Shown: positions 1 to 8,689 of the stretch, one piece after another
Numbering within the stretch: the first letter of the stretch is position 1
Layout: each line of letters opens with the position of its first letter
Origin: Terriglobia bacterium
GTDB lineage: Bacteria > Acidobacteriota > Terriglobia > Terriglobales > Acidobacteriaceae
NCBI GenBank assembly: GCA_020073465.1
Contig: JAIQFC010000017.1
Span: 1 to 64,000, forward strand
Length of the DNA stretch: 64,000 bases
Reading direction: 5' to 3'
Notes under the pieces: model-generated
The model's input: the letters and a program-made list of their open reading frames with translations, nothing else
Told to the model about the DNA's origin: nothing
The model's database searches: none
Position numbers and translations under genes: made by a program

Positions 1-103
1 GGATGTGTTTGTCGATCAGCCGCAGCAGATGGTTTTCAGGAACTTGATCTTCCAGACGGAAGTAGTAGAACAACGCTTCTGAGCGGTCCTGGCGCCCCAT
101 CAT
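1..103 (-). CDS. IS1182-like transposase, N-terminal fragment cut by the window edge
   Basis: The reverse complement from position 103 reads MMGRQDRSEALFYYF, then LEDQVPENHLLRLIDKH, and is still open at base 1. This opening is characteristic of IS1182/IS5-like DDE transposases. Only about 34 residues are inside the window, so the catalytic domain, terminal inverted repeats and target duplication cannot be seen. The next gene, thiL, is on the same strand 161 bp away, and that spacer holds no recognisable gene. The family assignment rests on recognising the N-terminal motif. Whether the element is intact is unknown. Confidence 0.7.
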   Translation of the reverse strand, partial: MMGRQDRSEALFYYFRLEDQVPENHLLRLIDKHI

Positions 104-264
104 GATCAGCAGGCCTCCGAACATTGAAATCCAGCGCAACATGAGAAGGAACTTTTCCTTCTACCATGCTTTCGCTAATTCTCACCTGCCAATCTCAGTG
201 ACTTTTTCAACACCCACAGGCGTTTACACCAACTACCGCCCGGCGACGCTCCCTGGGGCTCTCT

Positions 265-1278
265 CTACCGCCGGAAATGCTCCCACCCCCGAGGCTCGAG
301 TTCGTAGCCGATCTGATTTCGGTTCATCAGGAAGATCTTCTTCTCGCGCGTGATGTGCCCGATGTACGTAATGGGTATTCCCGCGATGCGCGAAGGCACA
401 CGCTTCTTGGGCGCTGCCGTGAACAGCAGTTCGTAATCTTCCCCGCCATGGAGCGCGAATTTGAGATCTACTTCCCGCGCTGGCTTTCCCACGCTTGCCC
501 GGGGAATGAGTTCCGCTTCAATCTCCGCCCCGACGCCGCTCTCTTCGCAAATATGCGCCAGATCGGTCGAAAGCCCGTCGCTGGTATCGATCATGGCGGA
601 GGCCAGGCCTTTTTCGCGCAAAATGCGGCCGAGCTCGATCCGTGGCTCCGGGAAAAAATGACGCCGGTAGTCGCGCGGATTCAGCTTGCGCTTCGGCTTC
701 TTCCTCATCTGCCACACGGCGGCAGCCGAGCCGCCCAGCTCTCCACTGATATAGATTCGATCTCCCGGCCGCGCCCCCGAACGCAAAACGCTTTTCCCCT
801 TGGGCACGGTCCCCACCACGATAATGTCCGCCAGGATTCCGTTGGGTGATTCTGCCGTGTCCCCACCGGCCAAAGTCACACCGAACTGCTCCGCCAGGCT
901 GATCAGGCTGCGGACAAAGCGTCCTACCCAGCTCTGCGGCAGGTCGCGCGGAAGGGCCAGCGACAAAAACGCGGCAATCGGCTCGCCACCCATGGCAGCA
1001 ATGTCACTGAGGCCCCGGGTCAGGCAACGGTGACCGACAGATTCCGCCGGATGCCAGTCCCGGCGGAAGTGAATCCCTTCGAGGGTGAAGTCGGTTGTGA
1101 CCAGCGTGTCTTGTCCTTGACCTCGGCCCGGCAACAGTCGCAGCACGGCGCAGTCATCTCCAATGCCGGTAAGAATCCGTGTGGGGCGGACACTCTTGTC
1201 CGCCAGCCCGCGACGACGCGGGTGGCTAGTCGCCATCCAGCGGACTTGAGCGATCAAGGCTTTTTCGGCAAGAGGCAC
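265..1278 (-). CDS. thiL: Thiamine-monophosphate kinase ThiL
   Basis: ThiL phosphorylates thiamine monophosphate with ATP to thiamine diphosphate, the last step of the cofactor pathway, in the cytoplasm. The 337-residue product has the family's metal- and ATP-binding motifs in order: GIGDDCAVL near residue 40, TTDFTLEGIHF, the MGGEP turn, LAGGDTAES, GARPGDRIYISGELG, and IDTSDGLSTDL in the C-terminal half. The length is normal for the AIR-synthase-like superfamily. Between the two halves lies a basic insertion (RKKPKRKLNPRDY). No other thiamine gene is adjacent and no TPP riboswitch was recognised upstream. Confidence 0.93.
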   Translation of the reverse strand: MPLAEKALIAQVRWMATSHPRRRGLADKSVRPTRILTGIGDDCAVLRLLPGRGQGQDTLVTTDFTLEGIHFRRDWHPAESVGHRCLTRGLSDIAAMGGEPIAAFLSLALPRDLPQSWVGRFVRSLISLAEQFGVTLAGGDTAESPNGILADIIVVGTVPKGKSVLRSGARPGDRIYISGELGGSAAAVWQMRKKPKRKLNPRDYRRHFFPEPRIELGRILREKGLASAMIDTSDGLSTDLAHICEESGVGAEIEAELIPRASVGKPAREVDLKFALHGGEDYELLFTAAPKKRVPSRIAGIPITYIGHITREKKIFLMNRNQIGYELEPRGWEHFRR

Positions 1279-1428
1279 AACGCGACCACTATAGCGGACG
1301 CAGCCTGACTGATGCTGGATTCCCCGGCGGGATTCACGAAACCACGAGCCGTTGACGCCAATGGCTACCGGAGTCGCAGAATGGCCCGATCCGGGCTACA
1401 CTGCCGTGCGGTAGTACGGAGTCCTCCC

Positions 1429-2283
1429 ATGAGAGCACGTGTCGTTTTGGTGCTTGTCTCCCTGATTGCCTCCGCAGCGGTTGCCCAGTCGCCTCCGCCC
1501 GCTTCTCCTGAGACGGTCGTGGTGCCCAGCGGCAATCTGCGACTCAAAGGCTTCCTCTGGAGACCTGTCGGCTCCACTCCTTCTCCAGCCGTGTTGTTCG
1601 TTCACGGGTCGGGTAGTACCGATGGCGCGCATACAGGCGAGCTCGCGATTACCGACGCCGCCGCGAGGCTCGGCCCAGTTTTCGTCAAGCACGGCTACAC
1701 ATTCTTGTATCTCTTCCGCCGAGGTCAGGGCCTCTCCGCTGACCAGGGGCCCTTCATGCAGGATGTCCTGCACCGCGAGCAGGCGGAAAAGGGTGATGAG
1801 GCTCGAAAGCGGCTGCAAATGATCCTGCTGACGACGGACCACCTCGACGATGTCATGGCAGGCTTGTGGTTCCTGAAACACCTGGCGGGAGTTGACGTCC
1901 ACCGCATCGCGATTGCAGGGCACTCATTCGGTGGTCAACTCACTCTGCTGGCGGCCGAGCGTGACAACAGCCTGCGTGCCGCGGTTACGTTTGGCGTTTC
2001 TGCAGCTTCCTGGGAAGGCTCGTCCGCAATACGTGACCGCATGCTGACCGCAGTGCGTACAACGACCGTTCCCATCATGCTGCTCCACGCGGCGAACGAC
2101 TATTCCACCGCACCCGGCAAAGCCCTGGATGCCGAACTGGCGCTGCTCAACAAGCCGCACGGTCTGAAGATCTATCCGCCATTCGGAAAAACCCCGGACG
2201 ATGGCCACATGTTTGTCTACACGGATATCGCAGAGTGGGAGGCAGACGTGTTCGCTTTTCTCGACAAGTATTGCAGGCCCTAA
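1429..2283 (+). CDS. Secreted alpha/beta hydrolase (dienelactone-hydrolase/esterase type)
   Basis: The protein is predicted to be exported: from the ATG at 1429 it begins MRARVVLVLVSLIASAAVAQ, a clean signal peptide. An in-frame ATG at 1312 would add 39 residues with no signal character, so 1429 is preferred. The hydrolase core is visible as VLFVHGSGSTDGAH (oxyanion region), the nucleophile elbow IAGHSFGGQ (Ser in GHSFGG), an acid candidate in LLHAANDYST and a late histidine in DDGHMFVY. It therefore has a complete Ser-Asp-His set. The substrate cannot be told; the family includes carboxylesterases, dienelactone hydrolases and peptidases. It is a single gene with no obvious operon partner. 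Confidence 0.82.
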   Translation: MRARVVLVLVSLIASAAVAQSPPPASPETVVVPSGNLRLKGFLWRPVGSTPSPAVLFVHGSGSTDGAHTGELAITDAAARLGPVFVKHGYTFLYLFRRGQGLSADQGPFMQDVLHREQAEKGDEARKRLQMILLTTDHLDDVMAGLWFLKHLAGVDVHRIAIAGHSFGGQLTLLAAERDNSLRAAVTFGVSAASWEGSSAIRDRMLTAVRTTTVPIMLLHAANDYSTAPGKALDAELALLNKPHGLKIYPPFGKTPDDGHMFVYTDIAEWEADVFAFLDKYCRP

Positions 2284-2656
2284 TGCCCGCCCCGCAGGTC
2301 AACTCTGAGGTTGGCCTCTCGACCTGCCGGTAACCCGTCCCTGATGACCTCCGATTACCCGGTCTTCGGTAACCGCGGAGGGGCCTCCTGGGTCGTTGAC
2401 ACGGGGAACCCAGTTTGTTACCGTTAGCCAGTCATTCACTTAACCTTTGGCCGAGCTAAGTTCCGCATCCGGTTCGGATTGCGGACGAGCTGAGTTCTTT
2501 TGGCGTTGGCCCCTGGTTCCGGTAGGCAAACGGGCGCGGCAATTTCCATTTCCCAATTGGGAACGCAGCCCGAAATCAGGATGACCGCACAGGGTTTCTG
2601 CAACCACAGAGCCGCCCTGAATTTCCGGACCTGATTTCAAGCTATAAGAGGCATAC
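2284..2656. other. Intergenic stretch with one strong hairpin
   Basis: These 373 bases hold no credible gene. A hairpin lies at 2348-2381: CCTCCG pairs with CGGAGG and TACC with GGTA around a short loop. It has no T-tract, so it is at best an imperfect terminator for the hydrolase gene or a structured leader. TATAAG at 2643-2648 lies just upstream of the TTG start of the next gene and could be a -10 element giving an almost leaderless transcript. Confidence 0.4.
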
Positions 2657-3568
2657 TTGCGAAAACGCTTTTACATCCTATTTGTGGCCCGCGGGGACGA
2701 CGGCCAGCTGCGTAAAATCTCCATCCCCGTGCATTACCTGTACGTGTTCGTAGTCGGCGCCGCAATAGGGTTCCTGAGCCTCACCGGTATCGCCAGCTCC
2801 TACACCCGCATGCTGCTGAAGGTTTCCCGCTACAACCAGCTGCGCACGGAAAAGGAACAGTTGAAAGACAGCTACTCCCGGCTGGAACAGGTCGCCAAGG
2901 AACGCGATGTTCAGGTTGCGTCCCTGGGCTCGATCGCCAGCGAAGTTTCGGCGCTCTATGGCCTTAAGTCACAGCCGACGCTGGTGACAGCCACGGCTGA
3001 ACAGATTCAGGACGCCGAGGTGACTTCCTCCCTCGACCAGCTTCATGCCTTGCGTACATCAGCGCTCACCGGGGCCACGATGGTCGGCCTCACCATGGGC
3101 CTTACCCGCAATGCCACCACCGCTGACTGGATTCGCGCCAACGCTGCCCCCAATCTCTGGCCGGTGGAAGGCCAGGTCACCGGCAGCTTCGGTGAGCGCA
3201 TCGACCCGTTCAACGGGGAAGGCGCATTCCACAGCGGCGTAGATATCGGCGGCACTTACGGACAGCAGGTGATTGCACCCGCCGATGGCGTGGTCACATT
3301 CGTGGACTTTCAGGGCGGATACGGCAAGGCCATCATGCTCGATCACGGCCACGGCATCAGCACCCGCTACGGCCACCTGTCCGGTTATGCCGTCACCCCA
3401 GGGCAGCATGTCCATCGCGGGGACGTGATTGGCTACGTCGGCCTCAGCGGACGCTCCACCGGCCCGCACCTTCACTATGAAGTTCGCATCAACGACACCC
3501 CAGTCAACCCCTACAAGTATCTCCGCTTGACTGTGGCCCACAGTGGCGGCTTCAGCACCGGAAGCTAG
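2657..3568 (+). CDS. Membrane-anchored M23 family metallopeptidase
   Basis: A LytM/M23-type zinc endopeptidase, predicted to cut or sense peptidoglycan cross-links in the periplasm. It starts at a TTG (MRKRFYILFVARGDDGQ). A transmembrane helix lies near residues 27-48, a coiled-coil-like stretch (YNQLRTEKEQLKDSYSRLEQ) near 57-76, and the M23 domain fills the C-terminal third. The zinc ligands are visible: HSGVDIGG (His and Asp) and GPHLHYEVR (the HxH motif). An additional His occurs in YGHLSGY. Because the full ligand set is present it is probably active, unlike EnvC/NlpD-type homologues. The 303-residue length and architecture match acidobacterial M23 proteins encoded next to cell-envelope genes. 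Confidence 0.9.
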   Translation: MRKRFYILFVARGDDGQLRKISIPVHYLYVFVVGAAIGFLSLTGIASSYTRMLLKVSRYNQLRTEKEQLKDSYSRLEQVAKERDVQVASLGSIASEVSALYGLKSQPTLVTATAEQIQDAEVTSSLDQLHALRTSALTGATMVGLTMGLTRNATTADWIRANAAPNLWPVEGQVTGSFGERIDPFNGEGAFHSGVDIGGTYGQQVIAPADGVVTFVDFQGGYGKAIMLDHGHGISTRYGHLSGYAVTPGQHVHRGDVIGYVGLSGRSTGPHLHYEVRINDTPVNPYKYLRLTVAHSGGFSTGS

Positions 3569-3592
3569 TTTCTCTTCAGCCTTTCCCTTTCA

Positions 3593-3598
3593 TATACT
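3593..3598 (+). promoter_or_regulatory. Putative -10 element (TATACT) before the kinase gene
   Basis: TATACT lies 19 bases before the ATG at 3618. No convincing -35 box is seen at the right spacing. It matches the -10-like hexamers placed close to start codons at several other genes in this window. Confidence 0.35.
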
Positions 3599-3617
3599 TG
3601 CCGGCATTACCGACGTA

Positions 3618-5378
3618 ATGGCAAAACTGCACCGTCTCGTCGAACCCCACCTTCAACAGCGCTACCATGAAACCATTCCTCCTCTGCACGCCACGCGTGT
3701 GCGCGCACACATCCACTCTGGAGTCGCCCGCTTGTCCACGGAGAATCAACAGAGAAGGCAGTTTGGCCGCTACGAGATCGTTGCCGAACTTGGCCGTGGC
3801 GCCATGGGTGTCGTTTACAAGGCGCGAGACCCCCAGATCGATCGCCTGGTCGCGCTGAAGACATTTTCCATGCCGGGGCAGGGGGCGGAGCAGGAAGAGG
3901 AATATCGCCGAAGGTTTCTATTTGAAGCACGGGCTGCCGGACGCCTGAACCATCCCGGCATCGTGACCATATTCGATGTCGGTGAAAGCCCGGAAGACCA
4001 CAATCCCTATATTGTTCTCGAGTTCGTTGCCGGGGAAACCCTGAACAAAATCCTCCTCCGCCAGAAGAGGCTGCCATTCGCCACTGCGCTCCGGCTGGCC
4101 GAAGGACTGGCGGATGCGCTCGACTATGCTCACGCCCAAGGCGTCGTGCACCGCGACATCAAGCCCGCGAACATCCTGGTCACCGAGAATGGACATGCCA
4201 AGATCGCCGATTTTGGCATCGCCAAGTTAAATCTGAGCCACTTGACCGTCCCTGGCAACGTGCTCGGCACGCCTGCCTACATGGCTCCGGAACAGCTCTG
4301 CGGCGAGGGCGTCGACGGCCGTTCAGACATTTTCTCTCTCGGCGTGGTGCTTTATGCCATGGTGACCGGCCACTCGCCGTTCCACGGCGACAGTGCGACT
4401 ACGGTTTGCTTCAAAGTTGCAAATCGTGAACCGGTGCCGGCGAGCGCCTTTGATCTCGATCTGCCTCGCACCTTGGACGCGGTCATCTCCCGGGCCATGG
4501 CCAAAGATCCCGCCGACCGGTACCAGCGCGGGGAAGAATTTGCCAACGACCTCCGTGAACTGCGGATCCAGTACAAGCCAGGGTCAACCACTGCGTCGAT
4601 GGGAACTCTTTCCCGGGCCACGACCGGTTCATTCAAGGTTTCTTCATCAACCGGCGCGCGCCCGGCAGCAGCCAGCAAAGCGAACCGAGTTTTTGACGCC
4701 GCACTGCCGAAGGCGGCGTTAAGGGACATTGTTGTTGGCGCAGCTCTGACGGTCCTGATCATCGCCATCGGTATCCCGGCAAGGCAGGTCTTCCTTTCGC
4801 ACAAGACGGCGGCGGTTTCCACGGGGAGCAGCGTCGATCAGAGCAGCATGCAGGGTCCGGTTGCCCCCGTCAGCAGGGATGCGCCGGCTCCGGTTTCACA
4901 ACCTTCAAGAAATGAACCCGAACCCGCGGCGTCACCATCGCGCAATTCGTCCCCTGACGGCACGGCGCCCAAGACCGCTTCCACCAATTCTCGAGCGCCG
5001 CGGACTGCGAGCCATCCGGCGGGCAGCTCACATGCAAAACCTGTGATCGTGCCGACCGCGACACTGGACCTTGCGGTGCAACATCAGTTCAAGGAAGCCA
5101 CGCTCTCCATCTGGATCGATAACCATCTGGTTCTGACGCGCTCCTTGCACGGGGGCGCTCAGAAACGCCTGGTGGTCTTCAGCGGCGTTCGCGGCGTCGA
5201 CTCGGAAAGCATTCAGGTCCCCGCCGGGGCGCACACCGTCCGGCTGCGCGCACAAACCCCCGACAAGTCCATCGACATCTCGAAGACGGTCTCAGCTGAG
5301 TTCGTCGGCGGCGGCGTGAAGAACTTGCACGTCACCTTCGATCGCCACAACTCCGCGATGCACCTGGACTGGCAGTGA
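3618..5378 (+). CDS. Transmembrane serine/threonine protein kinase (PknB type)
   Basis: A Hanks-type kinase that phosphorylates Ser/Thr on partner proteins. The catalytic domain is complete: the glycine loop GRGAMGVVYKARD, VAIK-type lysine in VALKTF, catalytic loop HRDIKPANIL, DFGIAK, and the APE-type GTPAYMAPEQ. After the kinase domain comes a linker, one transmembrane helix (DIVVGAALTVLIIAIGIPA), a Pro/Ser/Ala-rich spacer and an external domain ending LHVTFDRHNSAMHLDWQ, whose ligand is unknown. The start is uncertain. The ATG at 3618 follows a TATACT box, while a TTG at 3732 would begin LSTENQQRRQFGRYE, much closer to the kinase domain and common in homologues. An upstream in-frame start at 3543 would overlap the previous gene. 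Confidence 0.9.
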   Translation: MAKLHRLVEPHLQQRYHETIPPLHATRVRAHIHSGVARLSTENQQRRQFGRYEIVAELGRGAMGVVYKARDPQIDRLVALKTFSMPGQGAEQEEEYRRRFLFEARAAGRLNHPGIVTIFDVGESPEDHNPYIVLEFVAGETLNKILLRQKRLPFATALRLAEGLADALDYAHAQGVVHRDIKPANILVTENGHAKIADFGIAKLNLSHLTVPGNVLGTPAYMAPEQLCGEGVDGRSDIFSLGVVLYAMVTGHSPFHGDSATTVCFKVANREPVPASAFDLDLPRTLDAVISRAMAKDPADRYQRGEEFANDLRELRIQYKPGSTTASMGTLSRATTGSFKVSSSTGARPAAASKANRVFDAALPKAALRDIVVGAALTVLIIAIGIPARQVFLSHKTAAVSTGSSVDQSSMQGPVAPVSRDAPAPVSQPSRNEPEPAASPSRNSSPDGTAPKTASTNSRAPRTASHPAGSSHAKPVIVPTATLDLAVQHQFKEATLSIWIDNHLVLTRSLHGGAQKRLVVFSGVRGVDSESIQVPAGAHTVRLRAQTPDKSIDISKTVSAEFVGGGVKNLHVTFDRHNSAMHLDWQ

Positions 5379-5385
5379 AAAAGCA

Positions 5386-5520
5386 GTTGCCAGTTGCCAG
5401 TACCCAGTTGCCAGTCGTTCCGTGCCGCGGTTAGCGTTTGTCTGAGAACTGAGAACTGAGAACTGAGAACTGAGAACTGAGAACTGAGAACTGAGAACTG
5501 AGAACTGAGAACTGGCAACT
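5386..5520. repeat. Two 7-bp tandem repeat tracts (GTTGCCA and GAGAACT)
   Basis: Immediately after the kinase stop codon, GTTGCCA occurs at 5386, 5393 and 5407, with a variant GTACCCA at 5400. Further on, ten perfect copies of GAGAACT run from 5444 to 5513, followed by GGCAACT at 5514-5520. Both tracts have the same 7-base period with different sequence. The tract fills the gap between convergent genes. A 7-base unit is not a codon multiple and the tract lies outside coding sequence. Confidence 0.95.
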
Positions 5521-5522
5521 GG

Positions 5523-5915
5523 CTACTGCCGTAAACCCATCCAGCTCTCCGAAATCACCAGAGAGTTTCCGGGATTCTGCGGATCATACTTCACCGAAGT
5601 GTGCAGTCCGAGCCGGCAAGAATGCAGATTAATCCAGTGGCGAAGATGCGTGACGTCCTGCGAGCACTCATACGAGACTCCGGCCACGTCGTACTTGTAA
5701 ATCAGCAGCGTCGCCGCGCGGCGGCCATTCTCCGGAGCAAGTTCCTGGACATCAATGACCGTGCCGTCGGTGATTCGGCCCACTCCGTTGAGCCACATCC
5801 TTCGTTCGCGTTCCAGCTCGTCCGGAGTCCTTGGCCTGCGCCGCAGCAGCGCATAAGCGCTGAGCGCCACGGCGCTTCCCGCCGCAATCAGCCAATAAGC
5901 TCGCAGTGAATCCAT
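5523..5915 (-). CDS. Hypothetical DUF3592-like membrane protein
   Basis: A 130-residue protein with one N-terminal transmembrane helix (YWLIAAGSAVALSAYALL), a basic/acidic linker, and a soluble beta-rich domain. The features TDGTVIDVQE, IYKYDVAGVSYECSQD and VKYDPQNPGNSLV resemble DUF3592, where the motif VxYDPxNPxxS is typical. The function of that family is not established. It starts at the ATG at 5915. The gene is convergent with the kinase gene and its stop codon lies just beyond the heptamer repeat. Confidence 0.65.
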   Translation of the reverse strand: MDSLRAYWLIAAGSAVALSAYALLRRRPRTPDELERERRMWLNGVGRITDGTVIDVQELAPENGRRAATLLIYKYDVAGVSYECSQDVTHLRHWINLHSCRLGLHTSVKYDPQNPGNSLVISESWMGLRQ

Positions 5916-6135
5916 ACCTGGGTGGGGAAAAAGTCCGCCGCCGTCTCTACATCAGCATAAGCCGAAAGCCAGTTGGTTGGAAATAGTCGCGAGGGTTACT
6001 GAGGTGCCATGCGTGGAATTGCAGGGCATGCAACGCCGATCAGGATTCGAGGATTGCCAGGAACAACGAAGCGGACAAACCGGACTGCGCAGAATCAACC
6101 TGTGTTTTTCTGCGAAATCCGCGGCCTTGCTGGGC

Positions 6136-6564
6136 TCACTTCTTCTGCTGGCAAACGTACTTGCTGACCATCTCCCCAAACCCGCCTTCGGATTCTTTTC
6201 CAAAGTCGTCGTCGCGTTTGGACTTCTTGCTGACTACAAGCCTTCCACTGCGGTCGCGGGAATAGAACCATTCCGTGCTGGGAGTAGCTGTGCCATTGGC
6301 GCAATTGAATCGCACGCGTGCGCGCATCTCCACAAACGGTCCACCCTGTGGGAGATTGGCCGGTTCCTTGTACTCAATGCGTACCAGGGCGGTGCGCATG
6401 TTGTTCTTCAGGATTCGCAGCGTACTGACCGAGACCTTGTCGCCCTTGCTGGTCTCGCCGACGGAATGCCAGTCCCCGGCGGCCAGTGCCACCAGGCCGA
6501 TCAACAGGACAGGCCCCAGCACAATGGCGCCAAGAACCAGCAACGTCTTCTTTAAGTTCGACAT
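6136..6564 (-). CDS. Exported protein resembling surface-adhesin protein E domain
   Basis: From the ATG at 6564 the protein begins MSNLKKTLLVLGAIVLGPVL, a signal peptide or N-terminal anchor. An in-frame upstream ATG at 6633 would add 23 residues that spoil the signal, so the shorter start is preferred. The mature part has the pattern of the adhesin-E-like domain: a short strand region GDKVSVSTLRI, VRIEYKEP, VRFNCANGTATPSTEWFYS and a Lys-rich C-terminus ending in a Cys. Two cysteines (NCAN and YVCQQKK) may form a disulphide. The role is unknown and the family name should not be read as proof of adhesion. Confidence 0.55.
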   Translation of the reverse strand: MSNLKKTLLVLGAIVLGPVLLIGLVALAAGDWHSVGETSKGDKVSVSTLRILKNNMRTALVRIEYKEPANLPQGGPFVEMRARVRFNCANGTATPSTEWFYSRDRSGRLVVSKKSKRDDDFGKESEGGFGEMVSKYVCQQKK

Positions 6565-6695
6565 ACCCCTCGCCAACGAGCAGCAGACACTCTGGCCAAA
6601 AAAATCGATTCTGTCAAATGCCCACCCCTCCACCCGTGGCCAAACCCGTGGTATGGTGGTCGGGCGCCGGAGTTTGCGTCGTGGTGGGGATTTCT

Positions 6696-7232
6696 ATGGA
6701 AACGCTTTATTCCACAACACTTGACTCTACTGTGGGAGCATTGTTTCTTGCTGCTTCCGACCGCGGGTTGGTGGCCCTCGAGTTTGATGCAAGGGTTCCT
6801 GGCCAGCAGTCGATTCGTCCCAACCCCCGCGACCTGCGCCAGGAGCAGAAGCAGGTTGCGTTCGAGCAGTCGGAGAAACCTCTGCGCCCTTACCTGCGTG
6901 AACTCAAGGAATACCTTGCCGGCCGGCGCCGCAAGTTCACTTTCCCTCTCGATCTTCGAGGCACGGATTTCCAGCTTGCCTGCTGGCGTGCGCTCCTGGC
7001 GATTCCCTACGGCGAGACTCGTACCTACGCCGATATCGCACGCGCGGTCGGCAAGCCGAACGCCTTCCGCGCCGTCGGGATGGCGAACAATCGTAACCCG
7101 ATCGCGATCGTCGTCCCCTGCCATCGCGTGATAGCGTCCGACGGCACGCTCTGCGGTTACGGCGGAGGCCTCGAAATCAAGCGCCGCCTGCTGGAGTTGG
7201 AGGGAGCCCTGACAGGGATTCTGGCTGCGTAG
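6696..7232 (+). CDS. ogt: Methylated-DNA--protein-cysteine S-methyltransferase
   Basis: A suicide DNA-repair protein that moves the alkyl group from O6-alkylguanine to its own cysteine. The active site IVVPCHRVI is intact, preceded by the helix-turn-helix and arginine-finger region (YADIARAVGKPNAFRAVGMA) and followed by YGGGLEIKRRLLELE. The N-terminal part (METLYSTTLDSTVGALFLAA) is the usual ribonuclease-H-like domain. At 178 residues it is normal for Ogt. The ATG at 6696 is preferred over an in-frame start at 6486 that would add 70 low-complexity residues. Confidence 0.93.
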   Translation: METLYSTTLDSTVGALFLAASDRGLVALEFDARVPGQQSIRPNPRDLRQEQKQVAFEQSEKPLRPYLRELKEYLAGRRRKFTFPLDLRGTDFQLACWRALLAIPYGETRTYADIARAVGKPNAFRAVGMANNRNPIAIVVPCHRVIASDGTLCGYGGGLEIKRRLLELEGALTGILAA

Positions 7233-7245
7233 CGGCTTAAACTCC

Positions 7246-7323
7246 CTGATTGCTGATTGCTGATTGTTGATTGCTGATTGAAGAGGCCCGGGTTTCAATC
7301 AGCAATCAGAAATCAACAATATC
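7246..7323. repeat. Inverted pair of 7-bp repeat tracts (CTGATTG / CAATCAG)
   Basis: Five units of CTGATTG (one reads TTGATTG) run 7246-7280. After a 15-base spacer containing GGCCCGGG, the reverse-complement units CAATCAG, CAATCAG and two degenerate copies run 7296-7323. The arms can pair into an imperfect hairpin between ogt and the permease gene. The period of seven matches the tracts at 5386-5520 and 24154-24181. Confidence 0.9.
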
Positions 7324-7335
7324 AATACACCAACC

Positions 7336-8643
7336 TTGACGAACCACGGAAAACCCTCCACTCTCCGCAAAGCCGGCCTCTTCTACCTCGTCTTCGTGAT
7401 GTTCTCGTACACGACCGGCGGCCCTTTCGGCATCGAGGACATGGTCACTACCGCCGGTCCGGGGATGACGCTGCTCTACTTGTTGGTCCTGCCGTTTTTC
7501 TGGTGCATTCCCGTTTCGCTGGTTTCGGCTGAATTGACTGCAGCCATGCCCGTCGAAGGCGGCTTCTATCGCTGGACGCGCGCCGCCTTCGGCGATTTCT
7601 GGGGATTCCTCGCGGGATGGTGGAACTGGTCCGCATCCTTCCTTCTCGGCGGAGCCTACGCGGTTCTCTTCACCGACTATCTGGTCTACTATTTCCCGCA
7701 TCTCACCGGCTGGAAGCACTACCTGGTTTCACTGGCGCTGATCGCAGTCATCACCTGGATCAACGTCCGCGGCATCCAGATGGTCGGCCAGGTCGCCACC
7801 GCGCTGGAGATTTTCATCTTCATCCCGGTGATGGTGATGGTCGTTATCGCCCTGACCAAGTGGCACCACAACCCGCTCGTGCCCGTCGTGCCTCCCCATC
7901 AGGGACTGTTCAAGATTTTCGGCGTCGGGCTGGCGTTGGGCTTGTGGTCGTACTCCGGTTACGAGCAGCTCTCGACCGTCGCCGAGGAAGTCGAAGACCC
8001 GCAACGCAGCTACCCGCGCGCTCTGGCGTTGGTCGTGCCGCTCTCGATTGCGACCTACATGCTGCCCATATTCGCCGGCCTCGCCGCACTCGGAGACTGG
8101 CAGAACTGGCACACGGGATATTTCTCGGACGCGGCGGGATTGATCGGCGGCCGGTGGCTTGGCACGTGGATGACGCTCGCCGCCATGGTTGGCAACATCG
8201 CGCTGCTCAACGGCACCGTCCTCACCACCACGCGCATGCCGTTTGCCATGGCGGAAGACGGATACCTGCCCGGCGCACTTACCAGGAAGCACCCACGGTA
8301 CGGCACGCCGTGGATTGCCATTATCGTATCGGCGATCATCTACGGCTTGCTGGCGCGTCAGAAAATGACGCAGCTGATTACCGTCTACATCTGGCTGCGC
8401 TCGGCCACGACCGTGCTGACCGTGCTCTCCGCATGGAAACTCCGTCGCACGCATCCTGAAATGCCGCGCGCATTCCGGATTCCAGGTGGACGCGCGGGAT
8501 TGCTCTACGTGGTCGGAGCGCCGGTCGTGATGGCCGTGTTAGCGCTGCTAGGCAGCGACCACTTTGCTCTGATTGGGGGCTCGATTGCGATGCTGTTGGG
8601 GCCGGTTGTGTATCTTGTCGATCTTCAATTCCGAAAGAAGTAG
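7336..8643 (+). CDS. APC-family amino acid or polyamine permease
   Basis: An inner-membrane secondary transporter with about 12 hydrophobic helices in 435 residues. The first helix region (FVMFSYTTGGPFGIEDMV) carries the APC-family substrate-binding pattern, and EGGFYRWTRAAFGDFWGFLAG is the conserved loop after helix 2. A SYSGYEQLSTVAEEVEDPQR motif in the middle is typical of the polyamine/choline-type (PHS) branch. Translation starts at a TTG at 7336. The gene converges on a PuuB-like FAD oxidase only 46 bp away, so the substrate may be an amine or amino acid that the oxidase then attacks. That link is inferred from position only. Confidence 0.85.
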   Translation: MTNHGKPSTLRKAGLFYLVFVMFSYTTGGPFGIEDMVTTAGPGMTLLYLLVLPFFWCIPVSLVSAELTAAMPVEGGFYRWTRAAFGDFWGFLAGWWNWSASFLLGGAYAVLFTDYLVYYFPHLTGWKHYLVSLALIAVITWINVRGIQMVGQVATALEIFIFIPVMVMVVIALTKWHHNPLVPVVPPHQGLFKIFGVGLALGLWSYSGYEQLSTVAEEVEDPQRSYPRALALVVPLSIATYMLPIFAGLAALGDWQNWHTGYFSDAAGLIGGRWLGTWMTLAAMVGNIALLNGTVLTTTRMPFAMAEDGYLPGALTRKHPRYGTPWIAIIVSAIIYGLLARQKMTQLITVYIWLRSATTVLTVLSAWKLRRTHPEMPRAFRIPGGRAGLLYVVGAPVVMAVLALLGSDHFALIGGSIAMLLGPVVYLVDLQFRKK

Positions 8644-8689
8644 TCCCCGGTAGCTCCTGTTTGTCATCTGACAGCACGAGAAAGACAAC

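Noticed and set aside
3543-3617. Upstream start for the Ser/Thr kinase
   Set aside because: It would overlap the end of the M23 gene and add residues without kinase homology.
5444-5513. The GAGAACT tract as a CRISPR array
   Set aside because: Units are seven bases with no spacers; it is a simple tandem repeat.
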